The notes below the pieces were generated by a model, which had not been told where the DNA came from, did not search any database, and was given only the letters and a program-made list of their open reading frames with translations. A program made the position numbers and the translations under genes. Positions 26,731-35,704 of a stretch of DNA of 64,000 nt are shown here, in pieces. Position 1 is the stretch's first letter. Each line of letters opens with the position of its first letter. Origin of the DNA: Candidatus Pantoea deserta. GTDB taxonomy: Bacteria; Pseudomonadota; Gammaproteobacteria; Enterobacterales; Enterobacteriaceae. The stretch lies in the NCBI RefSeq assembly GCF_003813865.1, contig NZ_RMVG01000022.1, positions 1 to 64,000 of the forward strand, in the 5' to 3' direction.

Positions 26731-26862
26731 TTTGTTCTGCCTGATATCTGGAGCGCGATGTACAGGTATCAGGCTTCATAAGGTCGTCGTTACACCTTGC
26801 TGCTTGCTGGTGCCCGTTTTAACTTTTAAAGTTTTCTGACAAGCTATTCAGGTTATCTTCGA
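26731..26862. other. Intergenic region with a weak hairpin after the dehydrogenase gene
   Basis: CCTGATA at 26740 and TATCAGG at 26767 form a 7-bp stem with a 20-base loop and no T tract, at best a weak terminator. Nothing else is supported here. Confidence 0.3.
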
Positions 26863-27395
26863 TTGCAGCCTTTTCCGTCTCGCCACGAGGTTCTCATCAC
26901 GGCAGTTTACACAGCTGCTACGGCCAGGCTGGCTTCTGCTCAGAAGCAGCGTCGCTTCTATCATGATGTCGCTCACGATAGTGACTGGTTGCTGAAACAG
27001 GGTCGCCAGTATGGCGTCAAAGCGCAGCTGACCAGCAAGCTGAACTATCGCAGTCCTGTTTCGGCACGCTTACTGAACAGAATGCTCTCGGTCGCCTTAC
27101 CTTTGTCATGGAAGCCGCAAAAGATATGGGCTGGATTTACCGTTTGCTCACTGACAGGGAGTGGTCGGGACGTCATGCAATAAACCTGAACTCCAGTGTG
27201 AACGGCATCTGTGTCTCGCAAACAGTCTGGCCACCGCGTTTGGCGCTGAAAGCCGTCAGGTAAAACCACTGCTGTCGCGCCTCACAGGGAACGTGGCTGC
27301 CATGGCTCTTTGACCGCTGTGGATGGAAGCTTGTTGCAGATCGCAATAATGTTTTCAAAAACCTTTTCACGCAAGCCACTGAAAAAAATAGATAA
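26863..27395 (+). pseudogene. Broken gene, probably of the DUF2913 family
   Basis: Successive pieces of one protein run in different frames: VAHDSDWLLKQGRQYGVKAQ up to about 27060, then TFVMEAAKDMGWIYRLLTD from 27063, then SLATAFGAESRQVKPLLSRL, then GWKLVADRNNVFKNLFTQA ending at 27395. At least three frameshifts are needed, so it is not functional. The pieces, especially LLTDREWSGRHA, recall DUF2913 proteins of enterobacterial accessory DNA; that family call is from memory. No intact start or ribosome binding site is seen. Confidence 0.5.
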
Positions 27396-27840
27396 ATCAA
27401 TCCATGCGCAGAAACGGACGTGCTGGATAATATGTCAAACCGCTCAGTAAAACGGCAGTTACTGATTACAGTGGATAGTCTTTTACGAAGAGATCGGCTA
27501 CTAAGGAACAGCATAACGCATCCGTCTTACGTTACGGCGTAACTTTCTGAGAAGTATGGGTGTGTATATTATAGTCAGACGCGCTACGATCCCTGTAAGC
27601 AGAATTGCTCAGCATGCAGACAGGCCGACGCTGCTGACATAAAAACCGTTGATAATCTCCCAGCCAGCGGCCGCCGCGCCGCATCTTACCTAATCGCGAA
27701 TATAAGATTATCAAAGAACGGTTATGATCATACAAAACTGTCAAACCTAAACCCTATCGCTTCTTTCAGGGATTTTCGCAGCGACCGCCTCTGCTTATCA
27801 CCTGAAACCGGGCAAGTCTTAACCCAAAACGCACTGGCGA

Positions 27841-27898
27841 CGCTACGTGAATTCTGGTTGGGTAACCCGCTGCTTTTTTTCTCAGAATTCACGTAGCG
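27841..27898. repeat. Palindromic repeat element, copy 1
   Basis: CGCTACGTGAATTCTG and CAGAATTCACGTAGCG are perfect 16-base inverted repeats with a 26-base spacer, making a 58-bp element. A second element with the same ends lies 143 bases downstream. It looks like a REP/BIME-type or tiny MITE-like extragenic palindrome. Confidence 0.75.
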
Positions 27899-28041
27899 CT
27901 GCCCGTTTTATGTACAGTCTTTCTCATCCTGAACAGGATCCATGCCAAAAAGATCCTTCGCGGGATCCTGACTTCATATAACTGGCATTATATAAAGCCA
28001 GAAGGAGTGTAAAAAGGGTCTGGTGAGCAATAAACAGGCAG

Positions 28042-28098
28042 CGCTACGCGAATTCTGCAACATAACCCCCCTGCTTGCGCGTCAGATTTTACGTAGCG
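28042..28098. repeat. Palindromic repeat element, copy 2
   Basis: CGCTACGCGAATTCTG and CAGATTTTACGTAGCG match the ends of copy 1 with one and two changes; the 57-bp length is kept. The spacers share a CCxGCT-type core (cccgctgctt against ccctgcttg). This supports a family of repeats rather than a chance palindrome. Confidence 0.7.
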
Positions 28099-28561
28099 CG
28101 ATCATTCTGCCTGACGCTTTTTGCCGGTGATAAACGCAGATTCTGAACAGAAAAGCAGCAGTACGGCGCTGGCGATGTTGTACCCTCAATACCGCCAGAC
28201 AGACGCTGAAAGCTGACGCTCGCCTGCCCGGCGATGTCCAGCAAACAGAGGCGAAAAAACAGGCGCATCTTAGTTTAAGCAAAGGTCTGTTTTTCACGCC
28301 GCAACGCTGGTTCACATCAACGCGTCACAGAATGTCTTCGTCTGTTTTAGGGGCTATTTAGTCTGGGTTTTAATAAGCAAAAAACACGCAGTGTAGAATT
28401 ATCACGGGATGTGCTTCCGTTTTCACAAGGCAAAGTAGCTTTCCGTTACGCGTAAATACGATGTCTAACAGAGCGTTTAGCCAGGAGTAAGCGTTGAGGC
28501 GAGCGCTGTTTGGTTGTCTGTAACAGATTAATTGAGTGGGCAAGGTTCGGGTGAGTAAAGC
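28099..28561. other. Non-coding region before the O-antigen ligase-like gene
   Basis: The stretch has short frames on both strands but no recognisable protein. With the broken gene and repeats it forms a decayed border of the AT-rich surface-polysaccharide islet. The promoter of the next gene should lie in its last 150 bases. Confidence 0.35.
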
Positions 28562-29809
28562 ATGGTTTTAGCGAAGGTAAATTATCAAACTTTCAGGGAG
28601 CCTCTGGCGTATATCACCTTCGGCTTAATTTCGCTGGCGCTGCCGTCGTCCTTTATTTATGAGAAAGCATCAAGAGTGCTCTTTTACTGGAGCGCATACT
28701 TTTCGGTTGCCGGACTGCTCATGGAGTGGTTATCCGGTAAAAAAGTTCTTTTCAATGATAAAAAGGCGGTTAGCTTTTTGTTGCTGGGAGCGCTTTACTA
28801 CAGCTGGTCTTTATATGCTGACTATGCCTCGCCTTCCGCTGATGAGCTTTTTTTTACGGCAGGAAAAAGGTGTTTATTAGTATTTATCATTATCTCCAGT
28901 TGCACTCACCTGGTCAGATTGGGGTATATTAGCGAGATTGCGGTTAAGCGCCTGAGTTACGCTTCGCTGGGGAGCGCATTTATCGTTGCCAGCGGGTTTG
29001 CTCTCTTCCAGTCGTTTATTTCTGACGAGCGGGTGATAATGGGAATCAACCGCGCTACCATGTCTGCCTATACCTATTCCATGCTGTCGCTAACCCTTCT
29101 GGCTCTCTTGTCAAAAAGAAAAATGACCAGGCCTGCGGCGTTATGTTTTTTAACTATCGGGATCCTTTCTCTGTATGTGATTACGCTTACCCAAACGCGT
29201 TCGGCTATGGTTATTCATTTTTGCTTTATTCTCTTCTTTTTTTTATCCCTGTTTAAGGCGTTAAAAAGTAAAAATATTATTCTGTTTTTCTTAGCGTCCC
29301 TGTGCGTTCCTGTTGCTCTGTCTCATCAGGTGATACAGAACAGAATAGATACTACCTTCGAAGAGTATGTTAATTATACAAAGGGCAATGACCAGACATC
29401 GCTGGGATCGCGCTTTACGCTCTGGAAGATGGGCGTAATGGCGTTTGAGCACGCGCCCCTGGGTGAAACGCAGTATGAGCGCAACAATTTTATCGATGCT
29501 TATCTTAAGCAACATGGTAACCCAGAATCCTGGGCGAAGATTTATATTAAGGTCCATCTTCACAATGAGTTCATTCAGTTTGCATCGCTATTTGGCATCG
29601 TCGGCCTGGGCGTGCTGGCAGCTTTTTTCTGGGTTTTCATACTGTCAGAAATAAAAATATACCGACAGATAACACCCATTGCAGTAATGGGCTTTACCAC
29701 GTTGTTATATGGTATGACCGATGTGTTAATGACCTCACTGGAATATATTCTGATATTTTCCGTGCTGACGGTGTTAGTCAGCACGCAGGTTAAACAGGGC
29801 GAAAATTAA
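28562..29809 (+). CDS. O-antigen ligase-like membrane protein (WaaL/Wzy_C family)
   Basis: A 415-residue protein with about 11-12 membrane helices and a large periplasmic loop (about residues 255-325), the layout of WaaL ligases. Motifs: QTRSAMV, then SLGSRFTLWKMG in the loop and the conserved His in VHLHNEFIQFA. WaaL moves undecaprenyl-linked O-antigen onto lipid A-core at the periplasmic face; some relatives ligate other glycans. The gene is clearly AT-richer than its flanks and uses AT-rich codons, suggesting transfer. It converges on the GT2 gene. Confidence 0.8.
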   Translation: MVLAKVNYQTFREPLAYITFGLISLALPSSFIYEKASRVLFYWSAYFSVAGLLMEWLSGKKVLFNDKKAVSFLLLGALYYSWSLYADYASPSADELFFTAGKRCLLVFIIISSCTHLVRLGYISEIAVKRLSYASLGSAFIVASGFALFQSFISDERVIMGINRATMSAYTYSMLSLTLLALLSKRKMTRPAALCFLTIGILSLYVITLTQTRSAMVIHFCFILFFFLSLFKALKSKNIILFFLASLCVPVALSHQVIQNRIDTTFEEYVNYTKGNDQTSLGSRFTLWKMGVMAFEHAPLGETQYERNNFIDAYLKQHGNPESWAKIYIKVHLHNEFIQFASLFGIVGLGVLAAFFWVFILSEIKIYRQITPIAVMGFTTLLYGMTDVLMTSLEYILIFSVLTVLVSTQVKQGEN

Positions 29810-29828
29810 CGTCGTATGTTTTTGCTTA

Positions 29829-30761
29829 TCAGACTTTTCCTGCAAGTTTAAGTCTGATGAGTTTCTTTTTAAAACTAAGCCTTACCAGCGGATGGAACAG
29901 GAAATGAAGCAGAGAAACCTGCCTGATGCTGTTTTTAACTTTATTAATATCCTCTGTGGCTTCGATTTCTTTCTCGTACTTATGTAAGATATTTATCCAG
30001 TGGCATGAGATAAGAGGAATATAGCGTTTACCAAAATTGACGACCATCTGCTCTGTCGCTGCAATTAACAGACTAATTTTTTCAGGCGTAACTTGTTCTG
30101 ACAGGCTACCTTTGCGCTTATGGTAAAGATAGTGGCTGGATGCAGAGTAGGAAATAACGGTAGAGAGGTTAAGCAGCAGTGGAAAGGTCCAGGCGTCTTC
30201 GTAGCAAATAAATTCCGGGAATGAGATCTTCTCAAGAAATTTTCTGCTAAAAAACTGACCAATAAAGTGAGCCTGGAGATTTTTATGTGTCAGGAACTTT
30301 TTGATAACGTTATCCTGCGTCAGCTTGCAGGCTTTTACGCCTTGCCAGATAAATTTTTTATCCTGATCATCATAAAGCTCATTAAGCGGCGAAAGATGAA
30401 TATCAGGTTGGCAGGCGCCCAGATAACCGGCGATGTCTTTTAACGACCCGGCCAGAACCTCATCGTCTCCATCAATCATCGTGATATATTGACCAGAACA
30501 TTTGCTGAGCGCAAAGTTTCTGACCTTACCAATATTTTTAAAGTTAACGTCATATGTTTTTACATTAGCACGCAGTGAGGAAAATGTCGCTACGATCTCT
30601 CCCGTTCTGTCTGTGGAACTGTCGTTAACGATAATAACTTCTTGTAAGTAAAATGTATCTCCACAGGCAGATTCAATACTTGACAATGTTTTTCCCAGAT
30701 AGGGTTCGCAATTGTGTGCAGTAACAATAATGCTAAGTGTGGCATAGGGTTTTAATGCCAT
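29829..30761 (-). CDS. Family 2 glycosyltransferase
   Basis: A 310-residue GT-A fold enzyme. The nucleotide-binding start LSIIVTAHNCEPYLGKTLSSI, VNDSSTDRTGEI, and the DxD-type MIDGDDE near residue 100 are standard for GT2. ICYEDAWTFPLLL supplies the catalytic acidic residue. It has no transmembrane helix, so it should act on a lipid-linked or core acceptor at the cytoplasmic face. It is AT-rich and convergent with the ligase-like gene, with 19 bases between the stops. Probably it decorates LPS core or O-antigen; the sugar is unknown. Confidence 0.82.
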   Translation of the reverse strand: MALKPYATLSIIVTAHNCEPYLGKTLSSIESACGDTFYLQEVIIVNDSSTDRTGEIVATFSSLRANVKTYDVNFKNIGKVRNFALSKCSGQYITMIDGDDEVLAGSLKDIAGYLGACQPDIHLSPLNELYDDQDKKFIWQGVKACKLTQDNVIKKFLTHKNLQAHFIGQFFSRKFLEKISFPEFICYEDAWTFPLLLNLSTVISYSASSHYLYHKRKGSLSEQVTPEKISLLIAATEQMVVNFGKRYIPLISCHWINILHKYEKEIEATEDINKVKNSIRQVSLLHFLFHPLVRLSFKKKLIRLKLAGKV

Positions 30762-31224
30762 GGATAACCTTGTTATTTGGTGTCGTGGAAAATGAAATCA
30801 TTATATTAAGATCGGTAACTTAAACCGTTATGTTTACCTTTCGTTCAAAGAAAAGGTATTTTTTTATGAGTAGAGAATAGGCTGACGTTGAGATTATCGG
30901 GTTGATCTTAGTCAATGCGATTAGGATTTAAATTAACAGTAGAGAAATAGATGGACTTCATCTGGCAGCCGTTGAGTTTTTATTTTGTCAGTTGCGGCTA
31001 TCAGAATCAAATCAGGCGGTAATATTTCCCACATTTTTACAGAGAAATTTCTTGAAAAGAAGCGTTGCGAATGGGTGGCAATAAGCGTAACCAGTCAGGT
31101 CTGATGACCTTTACGGGAAAAGAAACAGGCTGTTCACGTGCTATGTTGATTGGGAGGCAATGAACTTTCTGTAGTCGATTACACTTTCTATTCGAGGCAG
31201 CCATTACAAGGAAACGAGGTATTC
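30762..31224. other. AT-rich non-coding region
   Basis: No gene is supported. It should carry the promoters of the leftward GT2 gene and the rightward Old Yellow Enzyme gene. CGGTAACTTAAACCG near 30810 is a small imperfect hairpin. Confidence 0.35.
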
Positions 31225-32325
31225 ATGAGTCAACTTTTTAGCGCAACGCAGATTGGCAAGCTCGCACTGGAAAACCGTATCGTTATCGCACCGATGTGCC
31301 AGTATTCCGCAAGCGAAGGTAAAGCCACCGCATGGCACCGTATTCATCTTGGACAGCTGGCGCTTTCTGGCGCGGGTTTGCTGATTATCGAGGCTACGGC
31401 CGTTGAGGCTATTGGCCGCATTACGCCGGGCGATCTGGGGCTGTGGGATGATGAAACCGAAACGGCCCTTCGCAGCGTGCTGGAAGATGTCCGCGCATAT
31501 TCACCTGTCCCGATTGGTATCCAGTTGGGTCATGCCGGACGCAAAGCTTCCTGTGCCGCGCCCTGGCAAGGCGGCCATCAGCTTGCGCTCGAACAGGGCG
31601 GCTGGGAGACGGTAGCGCCTTCAGCGGCAGCGTTTCACGAGAATGAGCGCCCGCCGGTGGCGCTGGATCGCGACGATTTAGCCCGTATCAAACAGGCGTT
31701 TGTTGAGAGTGCGAAGCGCGCAGAAGGTCTGGGTATTGAACTGATCGAGATTCACGCCGCGCATGGCTATCTGCTGCATCAGTTCCTGTCGCCGCTCAGC
31801 AATCATCGTGAGGATGAGTACGGCGGTTCGCTGGAAAATCGTATGCGTTTCCCGCTGGAAATTTTCCACGCTGTGCGGGAAGCCGTTTCTGAGTCGGTTG
31901 CGGTTGGCGTACGCCTCTCCGCGACAGACTGGGTCGAGGGCGGCTGGGACAATTCACAGTCAATTGAATTCAGCAAGCAGCTTGAGGCGGCTGGCTGTGA
32001 TTATGTGCATGTCTCAAGCGGAGGGCTTTCACCGCAACAGTCTATTTCTGTAGGTCCAGGTTATCAGCTTCCCTTCGCGCGTGATATTCGCAAAGAAGTT
32101 AATATTCCGGTCATTGCCGTGGGGCTGATCACCGAACCAAAACATGCTGAATCGGTGTTGCAGGAAGGCACAGCCGATCTGGTAGCGCTGGCGCGTGCGG
32201 TACTTTACGATCCGCGCTGGCCGTGGCATGCGGCGGCTGAGCTGGGGGCACAGGCCAGCGCGCCGCCGCAGTATCTGCGTTCCGAGCCACATGGGCTAAA
32301 AGGCACCCTCAAGGCAAATCACTAA
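31225..32325 (+). CDS. Old Yellow Enzyme family NADH:flavin oxidoreductase (YqjM-like)
   Basis: A 366-residue FMN TIM barrel of the thermophilic-like/YqjM OYE class. Cys in IAPMCQYSAS is the redox-tuning cysteine of this class. HAGRK, the catalytic HAAHGYLLHQFLSPLSNHR block and YGGSLENRMRF complete the active site and FMN cradle. It reduces activated C=C bonds of enones, nitroesters or maleimides using NAD(P)H in the cytoplasm. The ATG at 31225 has GAGGT five bases before it; the longer frame starts with an unlikely TTG. It is monocistronic. Confidence 0.92.
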   Translation: MSQLFSATQIGKLALENRIVIAPMCQYSASEGKATAWHRIHLGQLALSGAGLLIIEATAVEAIGRITPGDLGLWDDETETALRSVLEDVRAYSPVPIGIQLGHAGRKASCAAPWQGGHQLALEQGGWETVAPSAAAFHENERPPVALDRDDLARIKQAFVESAKRAEGLGIELIEIHAAHGYLLHQFLSPLSNHREDEYGGSLENRMRFPLEIFHAVREAVSESVAVGVRLSATDWVEGGWDNSQSIEFSKQLEAAGCDYVHVSSGGLSPQQSISVGPGYQLPFARDIRKEVNIPVIAVGLITEPKHAESVLQEGTADLVALARAVLYDPRWPWHAAAELGAQASAPPQYLRSEPHGLKGTLKANH

Positions 32326-32347
32326 CCATCCAGCTTTGACCCTTCAT

Positions 32348-32371
32348 GTTGCGCCAGACTGCTGGCGCAAC
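32348..32371 (+). terminator. Hairpin after the Old Yellow Enzyme gene
   Basis: GTTGCGCCAG and CTGGCGCAAC form a perfect 10-bp stem with an ACTG loop 22 bases past the stop. There is no T tract, so it may be a weak terminator or a 3'-end stabiliser. Confidence 0.5.
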
Positions 32372-32446
32372 GTCCCATTATTTCAGCCTTAAGGTTTTAC
32401 TAAGCCTGCGAAGGTTAAACTCTTCTCATACCAGGAGGAGAGTACG

Positions 32447-32545
32447 ATGAAAAATATCATTCCTCGCAGCCGCGACGAATATCTGACCCTGTTAATTTCA
32501 GCTGCTGCCATTTGTGGTTATCTGCTTATCTGGTTCAGAGGCTAG
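32447..32545 (+). CDS. Small membrane protein of 32 residues
   Basis: An ATG with an ideal ribosome binding site (AGGAGGAG, 6 bases upstream) opens a 32-codon frame beginning MKNIIPRSRDEY. The middle is a single hydrophobic helix (LTLLISAAAICGYLLIWF) and the end is Arg-Gly. A basic N terminus before the helix predicts an N-in membrane orientation. The stop overlaps the end of the convergent antiterminator gene by 11 bases. I do not recognise a family. Small single-helix proteins of this kind often modulate a membrane kinase or transporter, but nothing here names a partner. Confidence 0.6.
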   Translation: MKNIIPRSRDEYLTLLISAAAICGYLLIWFRG

Positions 32546-33407
32546 ACGGACAGCTTCCGTTCAATCCTGCTCTTTCCGCTGAGCATTTCCTGACGCGTTC
32601 GATGTGAATGCTCAGGAACATAAGTTCTTCCCTGGTCAGCTCACACTGGTAGTGGTTGTGCAGATGCCGTGCGACGGTTTCTGCACATTGCCAGGCCATA
32701 GCATAATTGTCCTGAATGGCTTCCGACAGCGAGTTTTCCTCATCAGACACCACCGTTCGCGTCAGCATCCGCTGCGCAAAAAATTTCAGGTGGGTAACAA
32801 AACGCTGATAGCTCAGCGATGATTGATCATACTCCAGCGCCAGCTCATCTCTGACAAGCTGTAAGATCTCCTGCATGACGCGCGAAATATGCGCTATGTC
32901 CGACATCTCGCCACTGAGCTGCGCCGTAACAAGGTGTAGCGCGATAAAGCCCGCTTCATCTCTCTCCAGGCGAATGCCCAGCCGCTGATAAATGATCTCC
33001 CTCGCCTGCTGCCCCAGCGCGTATTCACGCGGGTATAGCCGTTTAGTTTCTTCCAGCAGCGCGTTTTTGATGGCCAGCCCCTTTTGCTGGCGTTCAATCG
33101 CATAGTGGCAGTGGTCGGTGAGCGTCAGGTAGATGCTTTCATCAAGCTTGCCCAGCGTGCGCGTAGCCTCCTGAATGATGAGATCGCAGGCTGTCATCAC
33201 AGCGAGCGGGATTTGACTGAGCAGTTCTGCAAGATGACGGGTTAACTCATCGCTCTGACGCGCAAAGATCTTCTCTATCCGGGTCGGGTCGAGTCTATCC
33301 CCAGGTCTTTTTTTAAAACCGATGCCGCAACCCATGACCACTTCTTCGCGCTGGGCATTATTGATGACCACGACGACGTTGTTGTTAATGACCTTTGTAA
33401 TTACCAT
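32535..33407 (-). CDS. BglG/LicT-family transcriptional antiterminator
   Basis: A 290-residue antiterminator: an N-terminal CAT RNA-binding domain (residues 1-55, ITKVINNNVVVVINN) followed by two PTS regulation domains. The four regulatory histidines are present at 99, 158, 206 and 268, one off from LicT positions 100, 159, 207 and 269. When its cognate PTS is idle the protein is inactivated by phosphorylation; with sugar present it dimerises and binds a RAT hairpin to stop termination. The ATG at 33407 matches the family start, with GAGGGA upstream. It is third in an operon with an OprD porin and a histidine phosphatase, whose leader carries a RAT-like sequence, so it probably controls itself as well as the divergent PTS operon. 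Confidence 0.92.
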   Translation of the reverse strand: MVITKVINNNVVVVINNAQREEVVMGCGIGFKKRPGDRLDPTRIEKIFARQSDELTRHLAELLSQIPLAVMTACDLIIQEATRTLGKLDESIYLTLTDHCHYAIERQQKGLAIKNALLEETKRLYPREYALGQQAREIIYQRLGIRLERDEAGFIALHLVTAQLSGEMSDIAHISRVMQEILQLVRDELALEYDQSSLSYQRFVTHLKFFAQRMLTRTVVSDEENSLSEAIQDNYAMAWQCAETVARHLHNHYQCELTREELMFLSIHIERVRKCSAERAGLNGSCPSSL

Positions 33408-33456
33408 GCGTCCCTCGCAGAGACCCCTTTTCGCGCCAGAGTAATCCTGCCTGACG

Positions 33457-34785
33457 TCAAAAGATTTTAAATTTGTATTCCACGATGATTTCAGACGAGA
33501 GCGTATGGGTTCGGTCATAGCGCCCATTGTGTAATACCGGCGTTTTCCCCTGCGCTTTGTAAGACCAGCCCGGACCCGCTATCGCCCACAGGGTAAGATC
33601 CCTGACAGGCATCCAGCGGGTAAAAGCGCTGATCTCACCGGTTCTGACGTGATTTTTCCTGTAGCTGAACTGAGCAATATTGCCCGTAAGCCCCACGCTC
33701 AGGTCTGGCGTCAGGGCATAATCGGAAAGGTTCGATAAAACTAACTCGCCATCGCGCATATAGTCATCGCCCGCATACGCCATTGAGATAAAGTTTCCGA
33801 AGGATTGTTTACTCATATGGCGCGGAAAGAAGCCCACCTCATCTTTTTTGCGGGCCTCGGTGTAAGCTACCCCCCATTTACTGCTCCAGCGCTCGCCTTT
33901 CCAGGTCGCATCAGCCGCGACGTGCCAGGCGTTATTATCAAAGTCGCGTTTGCTGGCAGGCATCGAGCTATAGGCGTCGAGCGCATGGGTGCGGTAAATT
34001 TGCGAACCGAAGCTGAGGCGCTCAGAAGGCGTCCACTGAGCAAGAACGAGCTGTCGTCTCAGATACTGATGGCTTTCACCATAGCCATACAGAATATTCA
34101 GCGTCTCGTTTTTCCACTGAACATCGCCGGTGGCGATATGGTTAATATAGTTTCCCGCGTTGGTCTGAAAGCGCATTGTGTCCGGCGAGTTGCGCGCCAT
34201 TGAGCGCTCGACATAGGCTCCGCGCAGCGTTAATGCATTATATTGCATAGCGCCGGTCCAGCCGAGATAGGTGGTCGGCGACAGACGTGTTGAGGAGGTA
34301 ATGACGCCGGTTTTTTTAATTTTTTGCCAGCCCCAGCGTGCGTTAACCGTAGCATCAGCCGGGTGTAACTTTAGCTTGATATTACGCTGGCCGAATTTTG
34401 TATAACCGTGCGCGCTGCTTTTTTGATTTGCGGCGCCGTGACTATAAAGTACGCCGCGCGAATTAAAGTAATCGCTTGCCCCCAACTTTGCCACGCCATA
34501 ATAATCCGCGTCCACACCAATGATATCAGCCAGGTAGCCGGACTGATAATCCAGCGCAACTCCCTGCCCCCAGGCATTGTGAACACGTTTAGGGTTGGCG
34601 TTTTCTTCCTTAAGGTATTTCCAGTAATTTTTAAACAGTAATGTCATGCTGCTCTGGCTAAAAAAAGGGGATGTAAAACAGCATGACGAATCCGGCGCAG
34701 AGATTACAGGCTGTTGCTCTACAGCCTGACTCGCACCGCTAAAGGCTATTAACAGCGAGAAGGCGGATCCTTTGTAAACGCGCAT
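33457..34785 (-). CDS. OprD-family outer-membrane porin
   Basis: A 442-residue 18-strand porin of the OprD/chitoporin family. A signal peptide ends at SQA (about residue 21). The segment SSMTLLFKNYWKYLKEENA and YQSGYLADIIGVDADYYG are typical OprD starts, and the C terminus ends in Phe (EYKFKIF), as outer-membrane barrels do. It should pass small solutes, here probably aryl- or oligo-beta-glucosides, given its place between a histidine phosphatase gene and a BglG-type antiterminator gene. AGGGA precedes the ATG. A Cys pair (SSCCF) near residue 34 is unusual for a porin. Confidence 0.85.
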   Translation of the reverse strand: MRVYKGSAFSLLIAFSGASQAVEQQPVISAPDSSCCFTSPFFSQSSMTLLFKNYWKYLKEENANPKRVHNAWGQGVALDYQSGYLADIIGVDADYYGVAKLGASDYFNSRGVLYSHGAANQKSSAHGYTKFGQRNIKLKLHPADATVNARWGWQKIKKTGVITSSTRLSPTTYLGWTGAMQYNALTLRGAYVERSMARNSPDTMRFQTNAGNYINHIATGDVQWKNETLNILYGYGESHQYLRRQLVLAQWTPSERLSFGSQIYRTHALDAYSSMPASKRDFDNNAWHVAADATWKGERWSSKWGVAYTEARKKDEVGFFPRHMSKQSFGNFISMAYAGDDYMRDGELVLSNLSDYALTPDLSVGLTGNIAQFSYRKNHVRTGEISAFTRWMPVRDLTLWAIAGPGWSYKAQGKTPVLHNGRYDRTHTLSSEIIVEYKFKIF

Positions 34786-34849
34786 GGCTTTTCCCTGATG
34801 TCGGCGAATTTAAAATGAAAATGTTATTAGTATGTATTTTGATGTCTGA

Positions 34850-35620
34850 TTATTGGGGGGCTATATAGCGCAGCGTACCCACTTCAGTAACGTTAAATTT
34901 TCCGTCGCTGAAAATAATCTTTACTACTGCGCCATTGGCAATCGGTTTATTTTTATCTGGATTATCTGTCATATCAGCGATCATCATCTGCATCGCGGTG
35001 CCAGAGGAGACCACCAGGATATTATGCTTGCCCTGTTTAACCGCATCATCCGTAATGGTTCTCAGCGCAGCCTGCGTGCGTTTTTTTATCTGTGCGGCAT
35101 TTTCCGCAAGACCCTTTTCATCCGCGCTGGCAATAGCATCAATAATGTCCTCTGCGGGTAGCGCGGCCGTTTTCATCGCCTGATAAAGCGCATCGCTGTC
35201 TTTGAGACAGAGTTTCTTTGCCGCCGCCGCTGCCATATTGCTGTTATAATCGCCCTCGAACCCGCCGAAGAAGGCCTCTCTCAGCTCAGTTAACTCTTTA
35301 AGACGATAATCTTTTACTCCTGCATGCTTTAACATCACCGTCATGGTTTCACGATGTCGCCCGGCGTCGCTGACGTAAAAATCGTCAAATCTCATCTGTT
35401 TTAGATTGTCACCTAATAAGCCTGCTACCCGGATACCCTCCTCTGTTAACGGCGAATCTATCCATCCCTGGACGCGGTCGAAAGTATTGAGCAGCGTTTT
35501 ACCGTGGCGCACAAAGTAGATGTTTACGTTGTTATTTTCCGACGCGGGTGTCTCAGCGGCATAACAACCGCCAGGGATTAACATGATTAACAAAGTGGCT
35601 ACACACATGATTAATTTCAT
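34850..35620 (-). CDS. Exported histidine phosphatase superfamily protein
   Basis: A 256-residue phosphoglycerate-mutase-like phosphatase with a signal peptide (MKLIMCVATLLIMLIPGGCYA). The catalytic motif FVRHGKTLLN contains the phospho-accepting His, LTELREAFFGGFEG is the second motif, and VVSSGTAMQM replaces the usual second His region. It should hydrolyse a phosphate ester in the periplasm. The start at 35620 follows AAGGAG by six bases. It is the first gene of the porin-antiterminator operon and is preceded by a RAT-like leader. PGGC is not a good lipobox, so a soluble protein is more likely. Its substrate is unknown. Confidence 0.8.
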   Translation of the reverse strand: MKLIMCVATLLIMLIPGGCYAAETPASENNNVNIYFVRHGKTLLNTFDRVQGWIDSPLTEEGIRVAGLLGDNLKQMRFDDFYVSDAGRHRETMTVMLKHAGVKDYRLKELTELREAFFGGFEGDYNSNMAAAAAKKLCLKDSDALYQAMKTAALPAEDIIDAIASADEKGLAENAAQIKKRTQAALRTITDDAVKQGKHNILVVSSGTAMQMMIADMTDNPDKNKPIANGAVVKIIFSDGKFNVTEVGTLRYIAPQ

Positions 35621-35644
35621 TGTTTTCTCCTTCCTGGAAACGAT

Positions 35645-35704
35645 AAAGCCCGCACCGCCATTAAAGCGCTGGCGCAATCGCATTAATGCGCTGATGCGGG
35701 TTTT
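35645..35704 (-). terminator. Leader terminator of the phosphatase-porin-antiterminator operon
   Basis: On the minus strand AAAACCCGCA pairs with TGCGGGCTTT (one bulged C), enclosing a large loop with its own CGCATTAATGCG and GCGC hairpins. It overlaps the 3' end of the RAT-like sequence, the geometry of BglG-type antitermination. The T tract is short, so efficiency is uncertain. Confidence 0.55.

Noticed and set aside
28082..28315. 77-codon minus-strand frame beside the palindromic repeat
   Set aside because: It runs through a repeat arm and has no family or ribosome binding site.
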